Shown in pieces: positions 16,498 through 24,925 of a stretch of 35,354 bases of DNA. The DNA lies in contig MSXT01000007.1 of assembly GCA_002083595.1 (NCBI GenBank), forward strand, positions 1 to 35,354, read 5' to 3'. The DNA is from Proteobacteria bacterium ST_bin16 (GTDB lineage: Bacteria; Pseudomonadota; Gammaproteobacteria; Burkholderiales; Nitrosomonadaceae). The stretch's first letter is position 1; the number at the start of each line of letters is the position of its first letter. The notes below the pieces were generated by a model. The model saw only the letters and a list, made by a program, of their open reading frames with translations, was not told where the DNA came from and made no database searches. The position numbers and the translations under genes are program-made.

Positions 16498-17760
16498 ATG
16501 TTCAGTGATCTCAGTCAATCGCCCCTCAGTAAAAATTTGCAACGTTTGTTTCTGCTACGGAACATCGCCATTGCCGCACAGTGCCTGACCTTTGCTTTAG
16601 TGTACTGGACCATCGACATTGTCATTCCCTGGACGCAAATGATCACCGTGGTCACGTTGCTCGCTTTGTTAAATCTACTGACATGGATCCGCTTGCATCG
16701 CAATTGGCCGGTATCCCACCTGGAATTTTTTTTACAACTCCAGATCGATGTTCTGGCACTCAGCACATTACTGTATTTCAGCGGCGGCTCAACCAATCCA
16801 TTTATTTCATTATTTCTGTTACCGATGACGATAGCCGCGGCCACGCTGCCGTGGCGTTACACCTGGACCATGGCGATCATCACAATCGCCTGCTACACCT
16901 TGTTGCTGTTCAATTACGTGCCATTACCGCATGACCATAACAAGCATCTGATTGAATTTGCATTGCATGTATCAGGGATGTGGCTGGCTTTTGTGTTAAG
17001 TACCGTCATCATTGCATGGTTCGTCGTGAGAATGAGCTCCTCCATCCGCGAGCGGGATCAGGATCTCGCCAAGGCTCGAGAGCATGCCTTGCGCAATGAA
17101 CAAATCATCGCGCTGGGGACATTGGCTGCCGGCGCCGCGCATGAACTCGGCACGCCACTCTCGACCATGGCCGTCGTAGCGGGAGAATTACAGCAGGAAT
17201 ACACGCAGGACGCTGAATTCCAGAATAACATCCATATTCTTCGTGATCAGATCGCGCACTGCAAGCAAACTTTAACGCAGTTATTGGCGAAAGCAGGCCA
17301 AGCCAGAGCCGAACATGGCAGCGAATTACCCGTTGACGTCTTTCTTAATCAGATTCTCGATAAATGGAAGCTGATACGCCCCTCGGTTAAGTTCACTTAT
17401 CAAAGCACAGGTGATTTGCCAGCTCCCAAGATCATGGACAATCAATTATTAAGCCAATCGCTGTTAAATCTGCTGAATAACGCAGCGGATGCATCGTCCG
17501 AATGCATTGAAATTAAAAGTCATTGGGACAATAACCTGGAGCTTAAACTGGAAATTAACGATGACGGCAAAGGTTTATCTGCGGAAGTAATGCAGCGTGC
17601 CGGCGAAGCTTTCTTTTCCACCAAGGCGCCAGGACAAGGCTTTGGCATTGGCTTGTTCCTCGCCAATGCCAATATTGAGCGATTTGGCGGCAGTGTCCGC
17701 TTGTTTAATCTCGAAAGCGGCGGTGCCTGCACACAGGTCGTTTTACCGCTAATTGGATGA
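16498..17760 (+). CDS. regB: Redox-sensing histidine kinase RegB/PrrB
   Basis: A 420-residue membrane kinase. Six hydrophobic segments fill residues 20-185. GGSTNPF at residues 96-102 is the quinone-binding heptad known from Rhodobacter RegB. The dimerisation/phosphoacceptor box is AAGAAHELGTPLSTMAVV with His215, and Cys255 in IAHCKQTL stands exactly 40 residues later, the spacing of His225 and redox-active Cys265 in RegB. The ATPase part has the N box (LLNLLNNAADAS), DDGKG, a phenylalanine segment (AFFSTKAPGQG) and GFGIGLFLA. In the family, the kinase is restrained by oxidised quinone or oxidised Cys and phosphorylates RegA when respiration is limited. The stop overlaps regA (ATGA). Confidence 0.93.
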   Translation: MFSDLSQSPLSKNLQRLFLLRNIAIAAQCLTFALVYWTIDIVIPWTQMITVVTLLALLNLLTWIRLHRNWPVSHLEFFLQLQIDVLALSTLLYFSGGSTNPFISLFLLPMTIAAATLPWRYTWTMAIITIACYTLLLFNYVPLPHDHNKHLIEFALHVSGMWLAFVLSTVIIAWFVVRMSSSIRERDQDLAKAREHALRNEQIIALGTLAAGAAHELGTPLSTMAVVAGELQQEYTQDAEFQNNIHILRDQIAHCKQTLTQLLAKAGQARAEHGSELPVDVFLNQILDKWKLIRPSVKFTYQSTGDLPAPKIMDNQLLSQSLLNLLNNAADASSECIEIKSHWDNNLELKLEINDDGKGLSAEVMQRAGEAFFSTKAPGQGFGIGLFLANANIERFGGSVRLFNLESGGACTQVVLPLIG

Positions 17761-18326
17761 ATAGCATGATTGAACCTTTATTCACGGATAATAGCGAATA
17801 CCCGAGCTTACTGATCGTCGACGACGATGAAGTTTTTTGTGATGTATTGTCCAAAGCGCTCACAAAGCGAGGCTTTAGCATCACCTGCGCACACACGATC
17901 GATGATGCGCTGAATCTGGCTGAAACATCCACACCGGAATATGCGATTGTCGATCTGAAATTATCCAGCGAATCGGGTTTAGTATTGGTTGAGAAATTGA
18001 GAAACCTGGATCCGGGAACCCGAATCGTCATGTTGACGGGGTATGCTAGCATCGCCACTGCGGTAGAAGCGATCAAACTCGGTGCCACGCATTATCTCGC
18101 CAAGCCGGTCGACGCGAATGAAATCATGGCGGCTTTTGAACGCACGGTCGGAGAAGCGAATATTCCGATCAGCGCGCATCCTTTATCCGTGGGCCGGTTG
18201 GAATGGGAATACATTCAACGCATCCTCACCGAGAACGACAACAATATCTCGGTCACCGCCAGAATTTTAAACATGCATCGCCGTACATTGCAGCGTAAGC
18301 TCGCCAAACGGCCACTGCGCGAATAA
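17757..18326 (+). CDS. regA: Response regulator RegA/PrrA
   Basis: A 189-residue regulator. The receiver domain (residues 17-130) has the acidic pocket Asp22-Asp23-Asp24, the phosphoacceptor Asp66 in AIVDLKLSSESG, the Thr of VMLTGYASIATAVEA and the Lys of YLAKPVDA. A short linker leads to a Fis-type helix-turn-helix at the C-terminus (TARILNMHRRTLQRKLAKR, about 166-184), the near-invariant RegA DNA-reading element. The ATG overlaps the kinase stop; an alternative ATG three codons on (17766) is possible. RegBA systems control respiration, carbon fixation and nitrogen metabolism genes in other proteobacteria; targets here are unknown. Confidence 0.93.
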   Translation: MNSMIEPLFTDNSEYPSLLIVDDDEVFCDVLSKALTKRGFSITCAHTIDDALNLAETSTPEYAIVDLKLSSESGLVLVEKLRNLDPGTRIVMLTGYASIATAVEAIKLGATHYLAKPVDANEIMAAFERTVGEANIPISAHPLSVGRLEWEYIQRILTENDNNISVTARILNMHRRTLQRKLAKRPLRE

Positions 18327-18335
18327 CAAAAGAAC

Positions 18336-19433
18336 TTATAGAAACCCTGCAATTATCCGTATATCCGGACCGATCATGCGCACATCCTGAATCTTAAGCT
18401 TTCTTTTTTGTTCAAGATTGGTCAGTTCGGGTAATGCAATCATACCTTGCGCATCGTCACCGATTAAGTGCGGAGCAAAATAAATAATTAATTCATCCAC
18501 CAATCCGGCTTCAACCAAAGCGCCACTGAGCCCGCTACCGGCTTCCACCAGCACTTCATTGATTCCGGATTCAGCCAGCACCGTCATCATTTGTGGCAGA
18601 TCAACCGCGCCTTTGGCGTCCGGTAAAACAATAACCCGGGCATTCATCTGACTCAGCACAGCTTCTTTTTCCGGATTCTCTGCATGGGCGGTAAAAATGA
18701 ATGTTTCTTCCCGTTCTTGCAGCAAGCGAGCCTCCAAAGGTATCGCCAAATGGCTATCGACCACGACTTTCCTGGGTTGACGGTCTGTTTTGATATGCCG
18801 GACGGACAACTGCGGATCATCGGACTTTACAGTGCCGATACCCGTCATGATAGCGCACGAACGCGCCCGCCACCGGTGCCCATCGCGCCGCGCCGCTTCA
18901 CCGGTAATCCACTGGCTGACACCATTATTCAATGCAGTCTTACCATCCAGGCTCGCGGCTGTTTTTAAACGCACCCAAGGCTTCTTTCGCGTCATGCGGG
19001 AAACAAAGCCGGCATTCAATGCATGCGCTTCGGCTTGCAACAATCCCGTCTGCACGATAACTCCGGCCTGTTGCAATAACGCCTGCCCACGCCCGGATAC
19101 CAACGGATTAGGGTCTTCCATCGCCATAACGACCCGTGCGATGCCTGCTGCAATCAGCGCATTGGCACAAGGCGGCGTCCGGCCGTGATGGCTGCATGGC
19201 TCCAGCGTCACATAGGCGGTCGCGCCATGGGCCGCTGCTCCCGCATCAACCAAGGCATTAATTTCCGCATGCGGCTGTCCGGCTTTTTCATGCCAGCCGC
19301 TGCCCGCAATCTGCCCGTCGCGCACAATCACACAACCGACACGCGGATTGGGTGTGGCGCTATACAACCCCCGCTCGGCTAAGCGCAAGGCATTCGACAT
19401 GAAGGCATAATCTGCGGCAGAAAAGATCGGCAC
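18336..19433 (-). CDS. ribD: Bifunctional riboflavin biosynthesis protein RibD
   Basis: A 365-residue two-domain enzyme for steps two and three of riboflavin synthesis. The N-terminal deaminase (1-145) has the zinc and catalytic motif HAEINAL near residue 51 and PCSHHGRTPPCANAL near 75, giving His and two Cys ligands. The C-terminal NADPH reductase (150-365) begins KPWVRLKTAASLDGKTA and includes the WITGEAARRDGHRWRA and LVEAGSGLSGALVEAGLVDE motifs. Gene order glyA-nrdR-ribD is common in betaproteobacteria. The nrdR to ribD gap is 62 bases. No FMN riboswitch was recognised. Converges with regA nine bases away. Confidence 0.95.
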   Translation of the reverse strand: MPIFSAADYAFMSNALRLAERGLYSATPNPRVGCVIVRDGQIAGSGWHEKAGQPHAEINALVDAGAAAHGATAYVTLEPCSHHGRTPPCANALIAAGIARVVMAMEDPNPLVSGRGQALLQQAGVIVQTGLLQAEAHALNAGFVSRMTRKKPWVRLKTAASLDGKTALNNGVSQWITGEAARRDGHRWRARSCAIMTGIGTVKSDDPQLSVRHIKTDRQPRKVVVDSHLAIPLEARLLQEREETFIFTAHAENPEKEAVLSQMNARVIVLPDAKGAVDLPQMMTVLAESGINEVLVEAGSGLSGALVEAGLVDELIIYFAPHLIGDDAQGMIALPELTNLEQKRKLKIQDVRMIGPDIRIIAGFL

Positions 19434-19495
19434 TTTTATTGCTATGGAGTAATGGACTGTGCTGGCAATAGAACGTCCAGAGCTATTCTATTGAT

Positions 19496-19978
19496 TCAGG
19501 ATAATTTCTTGGATGACAACGGCTGATGCGGTTTCTGCACTTCCTTGATTGCATCGCGAAAGTCATCCACATCCTGGAAGCTTTTATAAACCGATGCGAA
19601 GCGGATATAGGCAACTTTATCGAGTTTATACAGCTCTTCCATCACGCTTTCACCGATGCTGCGCGAGGAAACCTCGCGTTCCCCCATGGCTAAAAACTTC
19701 TGCACAATGCGGTCGATCGCAGCGTCGACATAACTGGTAGGAACCGGGCGTTTATGCAGCGCCCGCTTAAAACCCGTCAGTAATTTATTGCGGTCAAATT
19801 CCGTCCGGCTGCCATCGTGCTTGACCACTTGCGGCAAACGGAGCTCGACAGTCTCGTATGTGGTGAAACGCTTATCGCAGGCAGGGCAGCGGCGGCGGCG
19901 GCGAATCTTGTGACCATCCTCGCTGACCCTGGAATCGATGACATTGGTGTCATCGGCATTACAAAAAGGACATTTCAT
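19496..19978 (-). CDS. nrdR: Transcriptional repressor NrdR
   Basis: A 160-residue repressor of ribonucleotide reductase genes. The zinc ribbon is at the N-terminus (Cys3 and Cys6 in KCPFC, then CPACDKRFTTYE near 31-42), with the GHKIRRRRRC basic stretch between. The ATP-cone, which senses ATP and dATP, spans about 46-136, starting PQVVKHDGSRTEFDR and including VSSRSIGESVMEELYKLDKVAYIRFASVY (two segments). Length is standard. It lies 66 bases after glyA, probably in one transcript. No NrdR box was sought or seen in this window. Confidence 0.96.
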   Translation of the reverse strand: MKCPFCNADDTNVIDSRVSEDGHKIRRRRRCPACDKRFTTYETVELRLPQVVKHDGSRTEFDRNKLLTGFKRALHKRPVPTSYVDAAIDRIVQKFLAMGEREVSSRSIGESVMEELYKLDKVAYIRFASVYKSFQDVDDFRDAIKEVQKPHQPLSSKKLS

Positions 19979-20044
19979 ACGCAGTTAAACCCGCATTAAC
20001 AACCTGAACAAACGATTATTCACTTCCGTCCAGGTTGATGAGGC

Positions 20045-21292
20045 TTATCCATAAACCGGAAATTTTGCGCACAATTTTTTTGCTTCAGTAGCCACGCGTG
20101 ACAAAACCGCCGCATCTTCCGGCGCCGCCAACACATCGGCGATCAGATTAGCCAATTGTTCTGCTTCCAGTTCTTTAAAACCTCTAGTGGTTATCGCCGG
20201 TGAACCGACACGAATGCCGCTGGTCACGAAAGGTTTCTGTGGATCGTTAGGGATAGCGTTTTTATTAACGGTGATATGCGCATGTTCCAACGATGCTTCC
20301 GCCTGTTTTCCGGTCAGATTCATCGCCCGCAAATCAACCAAGAACATATGACAATCGGTTTGCCCGGATACGATACGCAAACCGCGATTGGTCAGCACTT
20401 TCGCCATGACGCGCGCATTCTCGATCACCTGCTCTTGATAATCCTTGAATTCCTTGCTGGCCGCTTCCTTAAATGCCACTGCTTTGGCAGCAATCACATG
20501 CATCAAGGGGCCGCCTTGAGTTTGCGGAAAAATAGCGGAATTCAGTGCTTTCTCATGCTCCGGCTTGGCCATGATAATGCCGCCACGGGGACCGCGCAGG
20601 GTTTTATGCGTGGTACTCGTCACGAAATCCGCGATGCCAACGGGATTAGGATAAAAACCGGCAGCAACCAGTCCGGCATAATGCGCCATATCGACGAACA
20701 AGTAGGCACCTACGGCATCAGCAATTTTGCGAAAACGCCCCCAATCGATGACTCGCGCGTATGAAGAAGCACCTGCAACGATCATTTTTGGTTTATGTTC
20801 ATGAGCCAGCCGTTCAACTTCGTCATAATCCAGTAGTTCAGTATCCGGATGCAAACCATATGAAATCGAATTAAAAATCTTTCCACTCATGCTCACGCTA
20901 GAGCCATGCGTTAAATGACCTCCATGCGCGAGCGACATGCCCAGCAGAGTATCGCCAGGCTTCAGCACGGATAGATAAACCGCTGCATTGGCTTGCGATC
21001 CTGAGTGCGGTTGCACATTGACATATTCAGCGCCGAAAAGCGCTTTTAAGCGATCAATCGCTAATTGCTCCACCTGATCCGCATACATACAGCCGCCATA
21101 ATAGCGTTTTGCAGGATAGCCTTCTGCGTATTTATTAGTTAAAACAGAGCCTTGTGCCTGCATAACTGCGGGACTTGCATAATTTTCCGAAGCAATTAAT
21201 TCGATATATTCTTCTTGACGTTGTATCTCCCCTTTAATCGCCTGCCATAATTCCGGGTCGACATTTTCTATTGTGTATTTCTGCGAAAACAT
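20045..21292 (-). CDS. glyA: Serine hydroxymethyltransferase GlyA
   Basis: A 415-residue PLP enzyme converting serine and tetrahydrofolate to glycine and 5,10-methylene-THF. The cofactor lysine is Lys230 in VTSTTHKTLRGPRGG. IELIASENYASPAVMQAQGS near 35, KYAEGYPAKRYYGGC near 53 and the VDMAHYAGLVAAG strand near 200 are all intact. AAAGGA lies 10 bases before the ATG. The upstream 450 bases contain no riboswitch that I recognise, only a decayed small gene (21441-21692). Length and sequence are entirely typical. Confidence 0.97.
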   Translation of the reverse strand: MFSQKYTIENVDPELWQAIKGEIQRQEEYIELIASENYASPAVMQAQGSVLTNKYAEGYPAKRYYGGCMYADQVEQLAIDRLKALFGAEYVNVQPHSGSQANAAVYLSVLKPGDTLLGMSLAHGGHLTHGSSVSMSGKIFNSISYGLHPDTELLDYDEVERLAHEHKPKMIVAGASSYARVIDWGRFRKIADAVGAYLFVDMAHYAGLVAAGFYPNPVGIADFVTSTTHKTLRGPRGGIIMAKPEHEKALNSAIFPQTQGGPLMHVIAAKAVAFKEAASKEFKDYQEQVIENARVMAKVLTNRGLRIVSGQTDCHMFLVDLRAMNLTGKQAEASLEHAHITVNKNAIPNDPQKPFVTSGIRVGSPAITTRGFKELEAEQLANLIADVLAAPEDAAVLSRVATEAKKLCAKFPVYG

Positions 21293-21440
21293 GGTGATAC
21301 CAATCCTTTGAAATTTTTTGGAACCGAGAAAATTTGTATATTACCACTACCTGTCGAAACGCTGATAGCTGATCTCATGGCAGCAGCACAAAAAAGACAG
21401 GAAATTCTTTGTAAAAGGTTTGAATTTATCTTAATGGACG

Positions 21441-21692
21441 CTAGTCCGTAGCCATGATTTTAGACCATTCTTTGGCTTTACCGAGAAATTGTTTCTGACC
21501 CTCAATGACTTCTCTTGCAAGTGGATTTTCTCAGCGATTTCTATCAAAACTTTTGCTTCGTTATGCAACATTGGTGCGCTTTCGACTTCCAGGCAAGATA
21601 CGCCAATCGTTATTGATAAATCTGCGCAAACGCCGTCTGAATCAGTGGTAATAAAAATAGGACAAAAATAAAAGCACGTAACAGTATTTCAT
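21441..21692 (-). pseudogene. Frameshifted remnant of a small secreted SH3-like protein
   Basis: Read on the - strand from an ATG at 21692, preceded by GGAG six bases upstream. The opening MKYCYVLLF passes by frameshift into VLFLLPLIQTAFA-QIYQ, a convincing signal-peptide end. It then shifts into ITIGVSCLEVESAPMLHNEA followed by KVLIEIAEKIHL, and finally into EVIEGQKQFLGKAKEWSKIM ending at TAG (21443-21441). No frame is open throughout. The pieces in order give one plausible small exported protein of about 85 residues resembling a bacterial SH3 (SH3b) domain (LEV-SAP...KV...LEVIE...W-K). The missing GWV end suggests the 3' end is also gone. The domain assignment is tentative; the decay is directly visible. 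Confidence 0.55.
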
Positions 21693-21743
21693 TTATTCTC
21701 CGGAAAATACCTATATCGCACTTTTATTTAGTTGCGGCGGAAC

Positions 21744-23999
21744 TCAAATAATTGCGGCTTCTTCCTCAAATAGCAGCACAACCTTATCGCTACCATCGAT
21801 GTCAACAGTCACTTTGCCACCGCTGACTAAACGCCCGAACAACAATTCGTCGGCTAACGCGCTGCGAATGGTATCTTGTATCAGCCGTTCCATCGGACGC
21901 GCCCCCATGAGCGGATCGAAGCCATGTTTTGCAAGATGATTTCGCAATTTATCCGTAAATGTCGCCTCCACTTTCTTCTCATGCAGTTGAGTTTCAAGTT
22001 GAATCAAAAATTTATCGGTTACCTGCAAAATAATTTCCTGATTTAGCGGCGCAAACGAAATAATGGCATCGAGCCGATTGCGGAATTCAGGTGTGAAAAG
22101 CTTCTTAATATCGACCAATTCATCACCCGCAGACTTCGATTGTGTAAATCCGATGGAGGATTTGGTCAGAGACTCGGCGCCTGCATTGGTAGTCATGATG
22201 ATAATGACGTTGCGAAAATCAGCTTTGCGGCCATTATTGTCCGTCAACGTGCCATAATCCATGACTTGCAGCAGAATATTGAAAACATCCGTATGCGCTT
22301 TCTCTATCTCATCAAATAATAAAACCGAATAGGGGTGCTTAATCATCGCCTCCGTCAGCAAACCACCCTGATCATATCCGACATACCCGGGCGGTGCGCC
22401 GATCAAGCGTGACACCGCATGACGCTCCATGTATTCAGACATGTCAAAGCGATGCAAATGAATGCCTAAGGCATAGGCCAGTTGCCTCGCAACCTCGGTT
22501 TTTCCCACCCCAGTTGGGCCCGAGAAAAGGAAAGAACCTACCGGTTTCCGTGGGTTACCAAGTCCGCTTCTCGCCATCTTGATTGCAGAAGTTAATGCAT
22601 TGATTGCATTATCTTGCCCAAAAACAACTGCTTTCATATCACGACCCAGTGTTCTTAGCTTATTGCGATCATTGGTCGAAATATTCTGCGGCGGGATTCG
22701 TGCAATTTTCGCGACCACACTTTCAATTTCACTTTTGCCGATAACTTTACGTTTCTTCGATTTCGGTAATAATCGTTGCGCAGCGCCAGCTTCATCGAGA
22801 ACATCGATGGCTTTGTCCGGCAAATGCCTATCGTTGATATAGCGTTCCGACAGTTCCGCTGCAGAAACTAATGCACCAGCAGTATATTTAACCTTGTGGT
22901 GCTGCTCATAGCGCGATTTCAACCCGCGCAAAATAGCCACTGTCTCATCAACACTGGGCTCATTTACTTCTATTTGTTGGAAACGTCTTGATAATGCATG
23001 ATCTTTTTCAAAAATTCCGCGATACTCACTAAAAGTGGTGGCGCCAATACATCGTAATTGCCCCGAACTTAAAACCGGTTTCAGCAGGTTCGATGCATCC
23101 AAAACCCCACCGGATGCGGCACCCGCACCGATGAGCGTATGAATTTCATCGATAAATAGAATTGCAGCAGGATTATCAGTGAGTTGCTTTAACAATGTTT
23201 TTAAGCGTTGCTCAAAATCACCGCGATATTTGGTACCGGCCAACAATGCTCCCATATCAAGCGAATAAATCTGATGCTTTAGCAGAAGATCAGGCACATC
23301 TTCTTCGACAATACGTTTTGCTAAGCCTTCTGCGATTGCTGTTTTTCCGACACCCGCTTCACCAACCAGCAAAGGGTTATTTTTACGGCGCCGGCATAGC
23401 GTTTGAATAACACGCTCGATTTCCTTTTCACGCCCGATTAATGGATCAATTTTATTAATTAGTGCCAGGTGATTGAGATTCACTGTGTAGCTTTCGAGCA
23501 ATCCACCGGTATTCGATTCATGTTCTGCCTCTCCTTCGCTCCCGGTTTTAGCGTCATTCTCTTGCGGTACTTTCCGGATATTATGCGAGATGTAATTGAC
23601 CACATCCAAACGTGTCACACCTCTTTGGTGCAAGAAATATACCGCATGGGAATCTTTTTCACCAAAAATTGACACCAGTACATTAGCACCGGTCACTTCT
23701 TTTTTTCCCGATGACTGAACATGCAAGATGGCGCGTTGTATCACCCGCTGAAAACCCAAAGTCGGTTGCGTGTCAACTTCTTCACTGCCTTTAATGACCG
23801 GAGTATGCCGTGAAATATGATCCAGCAATACCAACCGCAATTCTTCAATGTCAACTAAGCAAGCATTTAATACTTCAGCGGCGCTTGCATTATCCAGCAT
23901 TGCCAACAACAAATGCTCCACTGTAATGAATTCATAGCGTTTTTGCCTGGACTCCACAAACGCCATGTGCAAACTGACTTCCAAATCTGGCGCGATCAT
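21744..23999 (-). CDS. clpA: ATP-dependent Clp protease ATP-binding subunit ClpA
   Basis: A 751-residue AAA+ unfoldase that feeds proteins to ClpP. The N-domain (1-145) holds two Clp-N repeats (RQKRYEFITVEHLLLAML). The first AAA+ module has Walker A GEAGVGKT near 215, Walker B ILFIDEIHTLIGAGA, and FSEYRGIFEKDHALSRRFQ. The second has GPTGVGKTEVA near 495, VLLFDEIEKAH and the D2-small SIGFTQSKS region. The IGL-type loop of the ClpA/ClpX class, which docks ClpP, lies in the SSIGFTQ segment. There is no ClpB-type middle domain. Length matches ClpA (about 750). One base separates it from clpS, its adaptor; the pair is surely cotranscribed. Confidence 0.96.
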   Translation of the reverse strand: MIAPDLEVSLHMAFVESRQKRYEFITVEHLLLAMLDNASAAEVLNACLVDIEELRLVLLDHISRHTPVIKGSEEVDTQPTLGFQRVIQRAILHVQSSGKKEVTGANVLVSIFGEKDSHAVYFLHQRGVTRLDVVNYISHNIRKVPQENDAKTGSEGEAEHESNTGGLLESYTVNLNHLALINKIDPLIGREKEIERVIQTLCRRRKNNPLLVGEAGVGKTAIAEGLAKRIVEEDVPDLLLKHQIYSLDMGALLAGTKYRGDFEQRLKTLLKQLTDNPAAILFIDEIHTLIGAGAASGGVLDASNLLKPVLSSGQLRCIGATTFSEYRGIFEKDHALSRRFQQIEVNEPSVDETVAILRGLKSRYEQHHKVKYTAGALVSAAELSERYINDRHLPDKAIDVLDEAGAAQRLLPKSKKRKVIGKSEIESVVAKIARIPPQNISTNDRNKLRTLGRDMKAVVFGQDNAINALTSAIKMARSGLGNPRKPVGSFLFSGPTGVGKTEVARQLAYALGIHLHRFDMSEYMERHAVSRLIGAPPGYVGYDQGGLLTEAMIKHPYSVLLFDEIEKAHTDVFNILLQVMDYGTLTDNNGRKADFRNVIIIMTTNAGAESLTKSSIGFTQSKSAGDELVDIKKLFTPEFRNRLDAIISFAPLNQEIILQVTDKFLIQLETQLHEKKVEATFTDKLRNHLAKHGFDPLMGARPMERLIQDTIRSALADELLFGRLVSGGKVTVDIDGSDKVVLLFEEEAAII

Positions 24000-24000
24000 T

Positions 24001-24309
24001 TCAGTTTTCCTCCATTACACATCTCAGTGGATGCTGATTCTTCCTGGCAAATTCAATCACTTGCTTAACCTTTGTACTTGCAATATCACTAGGGTAAATG
24101 CCACACACTCCAACTCCCTCCGTATGCACCTTTAACATTATTCGCGTCGCTTGCTCTTGATTCATAGAAAAAAATAGCCTCAACACCTCAATCACAAACT
24201 CCATCGGTGTAAAATCATCATTCAATAATAGTATCTTATACAGCGGAGGCTGCTCATGCTTTACCTTATCCTCTGCAAGTTTAACGGCTTCTGTGTTACT
24301 TTCCGTCAT
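24001..24309 (-). CDS. clpS: Clp protease adaptor ClpS
   Basis: A 102-residue adaptor that delivers N-degron substrates to ClpAP. The N-terminal 25 residues are the flexible extension. The core starts YKILLLNDDFTPMEFVIEVL, with the Asn-Asp-Asp and Thr-Pro-Met residues that grip the substrate N-terminal residue, then the helix EQATRIMLKVHTEGVGVCG with the conserved His. The start is taken as the ATG at 24309, since a GTG directly before it (24312) adds nothing. Directly upstream of clpA. Confidence 0.95.
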   Translation of the reverse strand: MTESNTEAVKLAEDKVKHEQPPLYKILLLNDDFTPMEFVIEVLRLFFSMNQEQATRIMLKVHTEGVGVCGIYPSDIASTKVKQVIEFARKNQHPLRCVMEEN

Positions 24310-24457
24310 CACGCTTTTCCCTATCTGACTCCAATTATAAATATAATTAGCATAAAAATACTTCCTTCCAGTGATGACATATTTGACGATTACGACAAAA
24401 TTTTCAAGTCTCTTAAGATAATTACCAAATCCACAAACATAAATATCCCGTAACCTC

Positions 24458-24486
24458 TTGACTTTAACCCTGGATTTGCGTAAAAC
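24458..24486 (+). promoter_or_regulatory. Candidate promoter for the cold-shock gene
   Basis: TTGACT (24458-24463) and TAAAAC (24481-24486) are separated by 17 bases. A start near 24493 would give an untranslated leader of about 107 bases, which fits cold-shock genes, whose leaders act as RNA thermosensors in E. coli. The remainder of the 24310-24599 gap shows no gene. Confidence 0.35.
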
Positions 24487-24599
24487 AGCAAATGGCGTTT
24501 GACTTCAAGTTTTCAGCGGTACTGGTTTTATCCGTCAATGGTCTTGAAATTCAAATAGTATTAGGGTTTCCGGCCCAGTTTTTTATATAGGAAGTAGAA

Positions 24600-24803
24600 A
24601 TGGCAACAGGTACAGTAAAATGGTTCAACGATTCCAAAGGTTTTGGTTTTATTACTCCAGATGATGGCAGTGAAGATTTATTCGCGCACTTCTCAGCAAT
24701 CAATATGTCCGGATTTAAAACCCTTAAAGAAGGTCAAAAAGTGAGTTTTGATGTCACTCAAGGACCTAAAGGAAAACAAGCCTCTAATATCCAATCCGCT
24801 TAA
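24600..24803 (+). CDS. cspA: Cold-shock protein of the CspA family
   Basis: A 67-residue single-domain OB-fold protein that binds single-stranded RNA and DNA. RNP1 (KGFGFITP, residues 13-20) and RNP2 (DLFAHFSAI, about 26-34) are intact, with the opening GTVKWFNDS typical of the family. GGAAG lies six bases before the ATG. It is monocistronic, with a long leader on one side and a strong hairpin terminator on the other. Whether it is cold-induced or constitutive (CspC/CspE type) cannot be read from the protein. Confidence 0.95.
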   Translation: MATGTVKWFNDSKGFGFITPDDGSEDLFAHFSAINMSGFKTLKEGQKVSFDVTQGPKGKQASNIQSA

Positions 24804-24861
24804 CTTTTATAAAATACTGGTTTAGTACTTATTGACAATAATAAGGTTTTAGCCTGATATT

Positions 24862-24899
24862 AAAATGCCTCTTTCTGTAACAGAAAGAGGCATTTTTTT
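24862..24899 (+). terminator. Rho-independent terminator, cspA and icd (bidirectional)
   Basis: AAAATGCCTCTTTCTG (24862-24877) pairs perfectly with CAGAAAGAGGCATTTT (24881-24896) over a 3-base TAA loop, and the right arm runs into a T-tract to 24899. On the other strand the A-run becomes a T-tract, so the hairpin can end both cspA (+) and icd (-) transcripts, which converge here. Confidence 0.9.
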
Positions 24900-24925
24900 A
24901 CCTTCTTTTTCAACCCCTAACTTTA

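Noticed and set aside
21293..21743. Glycine riboswitch upstream of glyA
   Set aside because: No conserved riboswitch core was recognised, and most of the gap is accounted for by the decayed small gene.
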